From the NCBI GenBank assembly GCA_039602395.1, contig JBCNJP010000017.1:14658315-14722314 (forward strand): a DNA stretch of 64,000 nt, written 5' to 3'. Position 1 is the stretch's first letter. Every line of letters starts with the position of its first letter. Shown here piece by piece: positions 12,272-22,271 of the stretch. The translations under genes were made by a program, and so were the position numbers. This DNA is from Deinandra increscens subsp. villosa. Lineage: Eukaryota > Streptophyta > Magnoliopsida > Asterales > Asteraceae. The notes under the pieces were generated by a model that worked only from the letters and a program-made list of their open reading frames with translations, made no database searches and had not been told where the DNA came from.

Positions 12272-12565
12272 TCACGGGAACCTAGATTCCATCTCCTCCA
12301 TCAACTCCAAATGCCTACTCATTGCTTCTTGCCTCTGTTGAACCAACATTTGAAGCCTGGCATCGGAGACGCGTATCTCTTCTACCAGAAAAGTAGCCAT
12401 CTGGTATCTTGATGGACTTGGTGGCTCTGTAAGTACCTGGTTGAGCAGGGCCAACCCGTCTAAGATACTCTGTCTCTCTGCCCCGATAATCACCTCGTAC
12501 CTGTCCAGGGTAGCAACAATCTTTATCTGCAAATAATGTTCAACTAATTCTTTCAAGCTTGCCAT
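12272..12565 (-). CDS. Hypothetical 97-residue helical protein inside the CACTA element
   Basis: One exon from ATG to stop, not recognised. Composition is that of a soluble, mostly helical protein with many L, E, Q and M, including a heptad-like C-terminal part (QMLVQQRQEAMSRHLELMEE). It lies between the divergent TNPA-like and transposase genes, upstream of both, and its sequence is not repetitive, unlike the surrounding arrays. It could be an accessory ORF of this CACTA family, a captured exon or a chance ORF. Its codon-like composition favours a real or former gene, but nothing here proves expression. Confidence 0.4.
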   Translation of the reverse strand: MASLKELVEHYLQIKIVATLDRYEVIIGAERQSILDGLALLNQVLTEPPSPSRYQMATFLVEEIRVSDARLQMLVQQRQEAMSRHLELMEEMESRFP

Positions 12566-13161
12566 TTTTAGAAGGATTTGAGTGTTTTGAGAAAGGGTTT
12601 GTTAAGGATTTTGAGAAAAGGTTTGATAAGGATTTTGAAAAGGTTTTGATGTTGGAGGTGAGAAGTTTCTCATTACTGATCAAGTGGTATGGTTATATGT
12701 GCAAATCACTTGAGTATGCGTCTTATCAGATGTGTAATCACTAGAGTATACCATAGGTCTTATTTGATTAATTTCAAAATTACCCACTGAGTTCATGAGG
12801 ACTGCACATTATAATTGTTGGACTTTTGGTTATCCTACAAAAATTATTTTCACACGTTCTCCAACTGAAATTCCTACACGATATCAAAAAACCACTAATA
12901 TTTTAATCACACGATCTGAAATTATCCGAAATTACTGTCACACGATCTCAAAAATCAAATTAACAAGTCAAAATTAAACGAAGAAAGTCAAAATTACCCA
13001 CTGAGTTCATGAGGATTGAGGGAAGATGAACTAGAGTTCTTCAGGATTATAAAGAGTTATTCAGTAATAGAACCGGATGAACTAGAGTTTCTCAGGATCA
13101 AGAGTAATTTTCGTTTTAATTTATTTAAATATGATTCTAACTGGGCCCGCTAAATTTTAAA
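12566..13161. other. Spacer upstream of the transposase gene
   Basis: Contains a direct repeat (tcaaaattacccactgag, near 12773 and 12988) and further copies of the GATGAACTAGAGTT word near 13025 and 13075, related to the motif in the introns of both CACTA genes. No gene seen. Confidence 0.5.
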
Positions 13162-13500
13162 GGAAAATTGGATTTTAATAATCCAAGTTATTACCAATTG
13201 GCCAATATTAATCCCAATTTCAATATTGGTCTACATTAATCCAAATTATTAAGGTGTTGGATTTCTTTGGACCCCTGTTAAGTTTTCATTAACTCCGTTA
13301 GTTTTTTGCTGACGTGGCAGCCACGTGGCTTTTATTAATCAGTGCCACGTCAGCAAAAAACTAACGGAGTTAAGGAAAACTTAACGGGGGTCCAATGAAA
13401 TCCAACACCTTAATAATTGGGATTAATGTAGGCCAATTTTGAAATTGGGATTAATATTGGCCAATTGGTAATAACTTGGATTATTAAAATCCAATTTTCC
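13162..13500. mobile_element. MULE-type MITE (339 bp) nested in the CACTA element
   Basis: Almost entirely a foldback: the left arm, beginning ggaaaattgg, pairs with the right arm, ending ccaattttcc, around a centre near 13330. It is flanked by a perfect 9-bp duplication AATTTTAAA (13153-13161 and 13501-13509), the length made by Mutator-like transposases. No coding capacity. A relative with the same terminus is at 61050. Confidence 0.93.
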
Positions 13501-13692
13501 AATTTTAAAAGAGGCGGGGTAAATTAGAGCGAACTCAATTGAAAATTTCACATATCAATCGACAGAATTTTCCCTCCGTCCTATTTACTTCTCCAATAAA
13601 CAGGTTCACAGTAAAGATTATTGAAAAGGATTTTTAGTATTGATCGTTTTTAATCATCTTAATTTGTTGTTGTATCTGTTAGCAAAACAAAC

Positions 13693-16600
13693 ATGGATAA
13701 GTCTTGGATGAAAACCAGTAGAACCACGCAATCATATGCCGATGGAGTTAAATCATTCTTATTGTTTGCAGTTACCAATTTGGAGAGTAATGAAATTCCA
13801 TGTCCCTGTGTTAATTGTCTAAACCATTACTCTTTTAAGGTTGATGATGTAGAATTTCATTTATTTTCAAAGGGATTCGATCAGACTTATAGAAGGTGGA
13901 TTAAACATGGAGAGATAGACGAGCCCGCAGGAGAGGAGCTTCACACGGAATCATTTTTCGATTCCGGAGTTCCATTGGATGCAGCCGAAACAATAAAAAT
14001 GGTCAGAGCTACTGAAGAAAATTTCGATGAGGACCATGAGAAGTTTCAAGAACGACTCATGGATGCTGAGAAGCCTCTGTATGAAGGATGCCATACCTTC
14101 ACAAAGTTATCTGCCTTGGTTTAACTACTGAACTTGAAGACTAAGCATGGAGGATCAGATAAATTTTTTAATGAACTTTTAGTTTTGCTGAAACAGATGC
14201 TACCTGAAGGTAATGAGATTGTGAAGAATACATATGAGGCCAAGAAGATTTTGAAGTCAATGGGTGCAGGGTACACCAAGATACATGTGTGTATCAATGA
14301 TTGTATTCTGTACAGGAAGGAGAACAAGGACCTAACTGTATGTCCAACTTGTGGTGAGTCCAGGTGGAAGGTGGATGAGAGGACTAAGAAACTATACGAC
14401 AATACTCCTGCAAAGGTAATGTGGTATTTCCCCATCATTCCAAGATTGAAACGACTGTTTCAAGTGAAAACCACAGCGGAGGATCTAAGATGGCATGCCA
14501 CCAGTTCCAAAACACCCGGTGTGTTACGACACCCATCCGATTCACCGGCATGGAAAGCCATCGATGACAAATATCCCGAAATCGCTGACGATCCTAGAAG
14601 TCTTCGTCTTGGCATTTCAACTGATGGGGTCGACGTAAATAGAGGTAACAGAAATCACAGTGTGTGGCCGGTTCTATCTGTCATTTACAACCTTCCACCA
14701 TGGTTGTGTATGAAAAGAAAGTTCATCATGCTTTCGTTATTAATATCGGGAGCGCCTGGAAACGATATTGATGTGTTTTTGGAACCATTAATTGATGACT
14801 TGGAGCTGTTATTCGAGGCAGGTGTGGAAACATATGATGCGTATGCGCAAGAACAGTTTACTATGCGTGCAGTTGTTTTATGGACGATTAATGACTACCC
14901 TGCACTTGGTACACTTTGTGGTTGCCCGTACAGTGGATTCCGTGGTTGTGTGGTATGTCGGGAAGAAACTAAATGCATTAGGCTTCCTTTCTCAGCCAAG
15001 CAGTGTTATGCTGGTCACAGAAGATATCTACCATATACGCATGCCTTCCGAAAGCAAACCGAGGCCTTCAATGGTAAACAAGAGTTGGAAGTTGCTGCTG
15101 ATCCTATGACCGGAGAACAGATATACGAAGAAGTTCAACTTATCAGGAACAAATGGGGAAAGGGATTAAGGTGTACTGATTCAGAAATCCCAGAGACCTC
15201 AACCGGAAGAGGGGGGAAGATTGATAAGAGAAAAAGAAAGAACAAAGAGAAGCCACCATATTGGAAGAAATTCAATATATGGTTTCGAAGACTTAGATAC
15301 TGGAGGCATAATAGTGTCCAACATTGCATTGATTTCATGCATATTGAAAAGAATGTGGCTGAGAGTCTTGTTGGAACTCTGCTCAACCTTCCCGGAAAGA
15401 CGAAGGATGGACTGAATGCGAGAAAGGATCTGAACTTTTTGGGGTTAAGACCAGAGTTGCAGCCTAAACAGAACAAGAACAACATAGTACTTCCTGCAGC
15501 GTGTTACACGTTACAAAAAGATGAAAAGGAAAAGTTTTGTGACACGTTGTATAACTTGAAGGTTCCACAAGGCTATTGTTCTAACTTTTCTAGTTTGGTT
15601 AGTCTAAAGGACAAGAAACTTGTGGGGCTCAAGTCACATGACTATCATATGCTGATGCAACAGTTTCTGCCAATTGCAATTCGGTCACTCATGCCTGAAC
15701 CGACAAGATATGCTATTATAAGGCTCTGTTTTTTTTTCAAATCAATATGCAGCAAAGAGATCAACGTCGAAGAGCTAGACAAATTTGCAAGCAGATCTTT
15801 GTGTCACACTATGCCTGCTTGAGAAATATTTCCCGCCATCATTTTTTGATGTTATGCTTCATTTGACGGTGCACCTTACTAGGGAGGTAAAATTATGTGG
15901 CCCAATATGCTTTCGATGGATGTATCCATTTGAAAGGTGTATGAAGGTAATTAAGGGCCACGTGAGAAACAAAACTTATCCAGAAGGGTGCATTGCTGAG
16001 GAGAACATTGTAGAAGAAACGATTGAGTTTCTCAGCGAATACCAAAAAAACATCACAACTATTGGTGTTCCAACTAAAAAGCATAGCAGTGCGGATGGAA
16101 GTCCTGGGTCAGCTGGTAGATCAGTTGAAGTCTCTCCAGAGCTCCTATCGAAAGCGCATTTATTTGTGTTGCTAAATACGCCTGAAATTGAGCATTATAT
16201 CGAGTAAGTAATTTAGATTATTAACCTTTTTTTATCTGTTTAATTAATTATAAACTTTTATAGATAACTTCAATTCATGTAATTGCAGAGAACACATGAA
16301 ATTTTTGGAAAAGGAACATCCTGGTAGTAGACTAAATGACCTGACTAAGAAGCAGAACACAACATTTGGTAAATGGTTACGCAACAAGGTCAGCTAAATT
16401 TGCTTATTGTTTTAATTCCGGATGAACTGTAACTTTCCTGAACAACTGACCTGAGTTGTCCGGAACAACTCTATTTTCTATCCGGATGAACTATAACCTT
16501 CCTGGTGAACTGAAACTATTTTCTTATAGTTTTAATTCCGGATGAACTGTAACTTTCCGGAACAATTGACCTGAGTTGTCCGGGATAACTCTATTTTCTA

Positions 16601-17536
16601 TCCGGATGAACTATAACCTTCCTGGTGAACTGAAACTATTTTTCTTATAGTGTTTTTCCGGATGAACTGTAACTTTCCGGAACAACTGACCTGAGTTGTC
16701 CGGAATAACTCTATTTTCTATCCGGATGAACTATAACCTTCCTGGTGAACTGAAACTATTTTTCTTATAGTTTTAATTCCGGATGAACTGTAACTTTCCG
16801 GAACAACTGACCGGAGTTGTCCGGAACAACTTTATTTTATTTTTGGAAGAGCTATAATCTTCCTATTCCTAATGAACTCTCCTGATGAACCTACTATGAA
16901 TTCCAGGTTGAAAAGGAGATGGCGGAGTCCCCAGAAACTATATCAGAGACCGTTAGGTGGATTTCACATGGTCCGCACAGAAGCGTGAGGAAATATAAAG
17001 TATATGACATCAATGGCTATTCATTTCGTACAAAATCTCGAGACGGTAGGGTTTACCAGAACAGCGGGGTTGGTGTAGAGGTAAATGACATGCACATCTC
17101 TAACGAGGTCTTAACCTATGGAAAAAAACCTTACTATGGGGTTTTAAAAGAGATATGGCTACTAGATTACCATATTAAAACCATCCCTCTATTTATGTGC
17201 GACTGGGTTGAGAATACACAGGGGGTCAAAAAAGATAGTCTTGGTTACACTTTGGTCAACCTTAAAAGACTAGGTCACAAGGAGGACCCGTTCATTTTCG
17301 CGTCACAAGCACAACAGTTGTTTTACGTCAAAGACCAGCTGGATAAAAAACTGCATATTGTCTTTATGACACCTCCCAGAAATTACAGAGATTATTATGA
17401 AGACGATGCCAATGAAGAATTTAGTACGGTAGTTTTTCCTCACAACGATAATGTATTGCCATCCGTAGATGCACGTCACAATGTTTACCATAGAGCTGAC
17501 TGTACTGGAATGATATTACGAAAAACCACCGATTAA
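13693..17536 (+). pseudogene. TNP2-type CACTA transposase, three exons, with one stop and one frameshift
   Basis: Exons 13693-16203, 16289-16388 and 16907-17536; introns are GT-AG and the joined length fits about 1,079 residues. Order: N-terminal transposase-associated domain with CPCVNC (about residues 1-80), transposase family tnp2 domain (about 250-480, with STDGVD and WTINDYPA), a DFMHIEKNVAESL block, a DUF4218-type domain (LCLLEKYFPPSFFDVMLHL, RWMYPFER), and a DUF4216-type C-terminus in exon 3. Two lesions: an in-frame TAA at 14122-14124, with the frame continuing unchanged after it, and a shift of frame near 15781-15787, where DUF4218 continues in another frame. It would be the catalytic subunit of the element. 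Because the lesions are only two, the copy was probably active recently. Confidence 0.92.
16408..16880. repeat. 120-bp tandem repeats in transposase intron 2
   Basis: Nearly four copies of a unit of about 120 bp fill the 518-bp intron (16389-16906). Each contains CCGGATGAACT, a near-palindromic GAGTTGTCCGGAACAACTC block, and ccttcctggtgaactg. Confidence 0.92.
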
Positions 17537-17830
17537 TTGATCATCATTGTAATGTTTTTGAATCTTAGCAAACTACAGTATCAACAATATTTGTTTTTTT
17601 TCTTTATGTATTCTGGAATATATATAATTATGGATCTTAATTTTGAGTCAAGTGTTTCCTTTTTTTGATTGTGCCTGCAAGTCTCCTCTCTTTGACCAAA
17701 CCAGAGTCAATAAAAGTCAAAAATAAACAAACAAAATCAACTGCTGCTTTAACAAACACAATTACATACATAATCCAAAGGTTATGATTCCATTAATACA
17801 TTGATCTATAAAATTACAACTGAAAAACTA
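17537..17830. other. 3' region of the transposase gene
   Basis: AT-rich and non-coding. It probably holds the polyadenylation region, with the transposase and the next, minus-strand, coding-like region converging here. Confidence 0.4.
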
Positions 17831-17835
17831 CTAAC

Positions 17836-18441
17836 TTAAAATGGAGAAGAAGCGGCTGAAGAAAAATCCCTATTTTGCTTTCTCACATGCACTTGCTTCT
17901 GATCAAGTGAAAAGAGAGAACAAGTCCCTCTTTGCTTTCTCACATGCAATTGCTTATGATCAACTGAAAATGGTGAAGAAGTGGCTGAAGATAAATCGGG
18001 TTCATGGGGCCAAAAGGGAGAAGAAGTGGCCGAAGAAAAATCAGGCTCGTGGGGCCAGAAGGGAGAGAAGCACCTGAAGAATACAAGTCCTGCAAACCTC
18101 AACATGTGCCCTTACTGCTGACTGTTATAAAATTACACAATAACTTAAAATCTGCTCTCAGTAAAGCATTTGTATGAACCATTAGAGACTCCTCGTCTCC
18201 ATGGTTTCCACAATAACTTAAAATCTGCTCGCAGGAGATACAGAGTGCAATCTTTCCCTGCACAAGATAAAATTACCAAATCTGAGACGAAAATTTCAAT
18301 CGAATTTCAGTGGTGAAGATGATAACTTACCGTTTTCCACATACGGATGATGCCAATTCCACATTTTTTGCCGTCGATGATGGACGAAAAACAGAGAGAG
18401 AAAGACTGGGAGAAAAGGGTCATGGTGGAGATGATGATGAA
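17836..18441 (-). other. Possible small spliced gene, minus strand, in the CACTA 3' part
   Basis: On the minus strand a frame from about 18422 (MTLFSQSF...) reaches a good donor (GTAAGT, about 18330) and is followed by an acceptor (CTTGTGCAG, about 18265), with a second exon reading GKIALCISCEQILSYCGNHG. Further down (17836-18077) the strand encodes two tandem peptide repeats: FWPHEPDFSSATSSP twice, and a unit ending HVRKQ twice. A stop at about 18100 separates the two parts unless another intron lies there. The product is not recognised. Splice sites and repeats are visible; expression is not. It could be a captured gene fragment. Confidence 0.3.
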
Positions 18442-18771
18442 AACTGATACAGAGATAGTATATATCGATACTCGAGGGGCGTGGTAGATGGAGATTTGAA
18501 AGATAAAGTAAATGAAATAGTAATGATTACAAGCGCCGTACACTGTTGGTATTCTTCTTTTAGCCACCTAAAATTAATATACCGTGACCATTTGTCATAA
18601 TTTGTCACGCAACCAATGTTTAATATGAGTGGCCATATCACAAGATAATCAAACATGATAAACATATATAACCATCATATATTCAATTATAACTACTAAT
18701 ATCATAACTAAAAATAAACATATAAAACATTGTTCTTAATTTGTTCATAATTCAACACAAACATCCATTAA

Positions 18772-19209
18772 TTAATAATCCGGATCACTGCAATCTTCGG
18801 ATATGTATGATCCTGATGAACTTGCATCGTCATCATCATGATCATCATCATCATCATCTTCTTCTTCTTCTTCTTCTTCTTCTTCTTCATCTTCTTCATC
18901 TGCTTCATCTGCTTCTTCATGATCTTCTTCATCTTCTTCTTCAGGTTCATTGAATTTTGTATCAAGGACACGAAATAATTTCGCTGTCTCAACATGGTAG
19001 GCAAAACAATCAGGAATCTTCTGCGCATATAGTTGCTTCAGGATGTTCTCATCGTTGTGTTTAATCACAGATTTGTGGGACTTGAAGGATCTTCTTCTCC
19101 TGTTACTGTAAACCAAAAAAATACGGTTATGCTTCACATACCAGTAATTAAGGGAGCGTTGATTATCGGCCATTTGATACAAGAATTGGTGTAGAGAATT
19201 TGAGATCAA
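18772..19209 (-). CDS. Hypothetical 145-residue protein with an acidic tail, CACTA 3' end
   Basis: Not recognised. The first half is basic and globular (NYWYVKHNRIFLVYSNRRRR, then ILKQLYAQKIPDCFAYHVETAKLFRVLDTKFNEP); the second half is an almost unbroken run of E then D residues, encoded by CTT/CAT-type microsatellite, ending SYISEDCSDPDY. The in-frame methionine at 19173 is an alternative start. The gene sits close to the right subterminal repeats with its promoter facing outward. A basic body with an acidic tail would suit a nuclear or chromatin-contacting protein, but that is inference. It could be an accessory CACTA gene or a host fragment. Confidence 0.45.
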   Translation of the reverse strand: MISNSLHQFLYQMADNQRSLNYWYVKHNRIFLVYSNRRRRSFKSHKSVIKHNDENILKQLYAQKIPDCFAYHVETAKLFRVLDTKFNEPEEEDEEDHEEADEADEEDEEEEEEEEEEDDDDDDHDDDDASSSGSYISEDCSDPDY

Positions 19210-19329
19210 GAAAGGGATGGCGGTAAAAAGGAAAATAACAATGATGATGATATATAGGGTAGCAGATTTTAACCCGCTCGAATTAATGGTACAATTGAAA
19301 AAAGCGCGTTGTTTTAGAGGGAAACAAAT

Positions 19330-19979
19330 CTTCTATTTTTCGCCACGCATTTAATATTTTACCGTGACCATAAAATATATTTTTGTCACTCACAACCTAC
19401 CATTTAGTCACGGTTAATATATGTGGCCATAGGTAATAGATTTTTGTCACTCACAACCTACCGTGACCATTAGTCATCTAATATTTAGTCACACAACCTA
19501 ATAACAGTGGCCATATGTACTAGCTTTTAGCCACATAACTAAGTAAAAAGCGTGGCCATTGCTCACATTTAGCCACGCATAAATAGTTTTGTTTTATTTT
19601 AATTTACTAAGTAATAAAATCTACTCTTCCGTCACACAACATTATTTAAGCGTGGCCATACATTCCTTTTTGGTCACACGAATAAAAATTCATAAAAATT
19701 CCGTGGCCGTTTGGTGCATTTCGCCACTCTTTTTTAAGTGTGACAAATAAGTGCCACATGTTTTTGTAAAACAGTGGCTAAAGCCACTGCACCTGATTGT
19801 TGTTGTCACATAAACAAAAAAATACGTGGCTAAAAGGGTCCAAAGGCTATATATTTGGCCACGGGTACAAAATATGTGTGGCTAAAACGAGAATTTCTTA
19901 CCTTTGGCCACGCTTTTTTCAAAACAGTGGCTATGCGTTATCAAAAAAACCGTGGCCAAAGCCACTTTTTGACGTAGTG
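19330..19979. repeat. CACTA right subterminal repeats and terminal inverted repeat
   Basis: Dense GTGGCC, GCCACG and related words in both orientations, less regular than on the left. The last 30 bases (19950-19979) match the left terminus inversely in two 12-base blocks. Confidence 0.9.
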
Positions 19980-22271
19980 TTTTTGAGTCGGCTGTGTCAT
20001 TATATGATAAAACATTTCTAAATTCCGGCATGTACTCACTGAGCCCACTGTTCATACCACATGTATTTTCCTTAGTCGTTGATTTGGGTGGTGCTGCATT
20101 TCATTACTTTCTTTGCCCTTACAATAGTCCCTATCGTTTGTTAATATCAACAGAGGGTTGCTACATCTGAGGAGTTTGGGGCTTACATCGATCTGAACTA
20201 TTGAGGCTATGATGAATTATCAGATTTTTCTATGTTCTTAGTAGCGATGGTTGTGGTGAGCTGGAGGCGTGAACCTTGGTTCATCGCAACCCTCATCATG
20301 ACTCGTGCCAATTATCTAACGAATTTCTAAATTCTAAGCCTTATATGCATTGTTTCTTTTGTTGTTATTTGTGTTTCTTTTGTCTCGCTTTACTATTTGG
20401 TTATTTTTTCCGGATGTGATTATCAGATGTAAACAACTCAAGTTTTGCTAGAAGATGTGTTAATTTTACGTGATGAAGAAATGATATTATTGTGACAACC
20501 CAACTTTTCAGGTGAATCCTGATTAACCTAAAATATGTTTTTATGAACATCTATGCATGCATTGCATTAAATATGTAATTAGGGTTTTGTGTGACCGTCA
20601 CCGCAAGAGCATTGCACTTGAGACTAGACGTGTATGAATTACCATCTATGATTTTATGTGGAATTGCACCTTATATTTTATGATTTTATGTGACGTCGTT
20701 TCACGTAAAATGTTTAGATTATATGTGACATATTTTATGTAAATTGTTGTATGACTTTGTGTAAATTATTTCATGATTTTGTGTGAACATATTTCTTGAT
20801 TCTATGTGATTTGAACATTTTGATTTTAATTATGTGAATTAAATATTATGACTTCATAAGTTTTAATTCTAACTGTTTGTGTATTTATGCAACTATGCAA
20901 TATCATACGTTTTATGAACAAAAAAATTATCTTTCGTAGTACGAGTATTTTATAAAAGTTATGATTGGTTCAATATTCTAAACTTGGAGGGACCAATCTT
21001 GTTATTTCCTAAACTTGGTTTCTATTGAATTAACCTAAAGGGACTACTTCTGTAATAACAAAACTCACCATTTCTTTATAATCGATTTGAGACTCAAACT
21101 TAACCGGTGACTGTTCAACACCGGTAACCAACATCGTTAATCTCCGATTCATTGCAATATCGATTACGAGCTCTAAACCGTTAATCATTATCATGAGCCA
21201 TCAGTCTATCTATCTCAATCACTTGCACAAAATCAAACTCCCAAACATTCTCTCTAGGGCACCACAAGAAATCTGGCCATCACCCCAAGTTCCGAGTTCG
21301 GCCAGTCACAACCCACACCATATTCGAATTCCATTTTGATTAATCGGTGTTGCACATCTGTCGTACTTGCATCACCATATAACCAAGAACACGATAGTGA
21401 CTGAAGCATCACATGCGCATTCCAGGGTCAGGTTCGAGTTGCCATTCGAGTTTATCCTCACTGTTTTCTGTTCGGAGTTCATTCTCACAAGAGGTATTCC
21501 TAAAACTCATCTTATAATCTAATCATAACGTTCCTAGTCGTTGTTTAGAAGCTCTTATAAATTTCTTATGTTCATCAATGGAGGGTCGGGATTAATAGGG
21601 TTTTGGTGGGGAATATAAAACCCGATCCGTAGTAGCTATATATTATATTTAATGGGTTAAAATGCAAAGGTGTTGGGTAGCCTGGTGGTCTGTAGTCCGG
21701 CTGTTAACCTCGTGGTCGCCTGTGATACTTGGCATCCTCTGTTTTTCTTTCTTCTTTTATTTTGATGTACATTATTGTTGCCTAATGTGACACTTCGGTC
21801 TATCCGTATGTAGATACCCGACCCTTTTTCAATCATGATTAATAATCAATAAAGAATTATTTCTCATTTGATATTGTTATTTCACTCATTATACGATTAA
21901 ATCCTTTAAGCACAATATTCGTGGCTTTCGATGTTTCAATTTATCGCAAATCAAATCTCTAACTCGATCATTTTTGTTATTTATGTAAAATTGGAAAACT
22001 CAAGCATTCCAAACATGTATAATGCTTGTGGGTAATACTAGTCATGCACACAAGTATATACTAGTAAGGTTTCGCAAAAGTTCGAGGTTTAAACGAATAT
22101 AATGAAATTATGATTTTTCGCGCAACGGTGTTAACCAGAAGTCTCGTAAATTAAAAAATATAATATTTCATACCCCCAAGTTAGAAATTATATAAAAATA
22201 ACTTTTATAAGTTTTGGGGGTTAAAAATGAAATTATGACAAAGTTCGGGGGTCAAAAGTGTACAAAACCAA
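19980..22271. other. LTR-like non-coding sequence right of the CACTA element
   Basis: No supported gene. At 20493 the sequence TGTGACAACCC resembles the start of a gypsy LTR, but no matching end was found. The part 21820-22140 shares blocks such as gtaatactagtca and gcacacaagta with 31990-32180, so both look like diverged copies of one LTR family. Confidence 0.45.

Larger units (their letters stand above)
4920..19979. mobile_element. Complete CACTA (En/Spm) DNA transposon, 15,060 bp
   Basis: Starts CACTACGTCAAA at 4920 and ends with the inverse complement at 19979. It is flanked on both sides by TTT (4917-4919 and 19980-19982), matching the 3-bp target duplication of this superfamily. Inside are a TNP2-type transposase, a TNPA-like gene, subterminal GGCCACG repeats at both ends and several tandem arrays. 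At 15 kb it is larger than the 8.3-kb maize En/Spm. The transposase carries a stop and a frameshift, so this copy is probably not autonomous, though its TNPA-like gene reads open. Confidence 0.96.

Noticed and set aside
18741..18953. Plus-strand ORF rich in H and L
   Set aside because: It is the shadow of the microsatellite that encodes the acidic tail of the minus-strand ORF.
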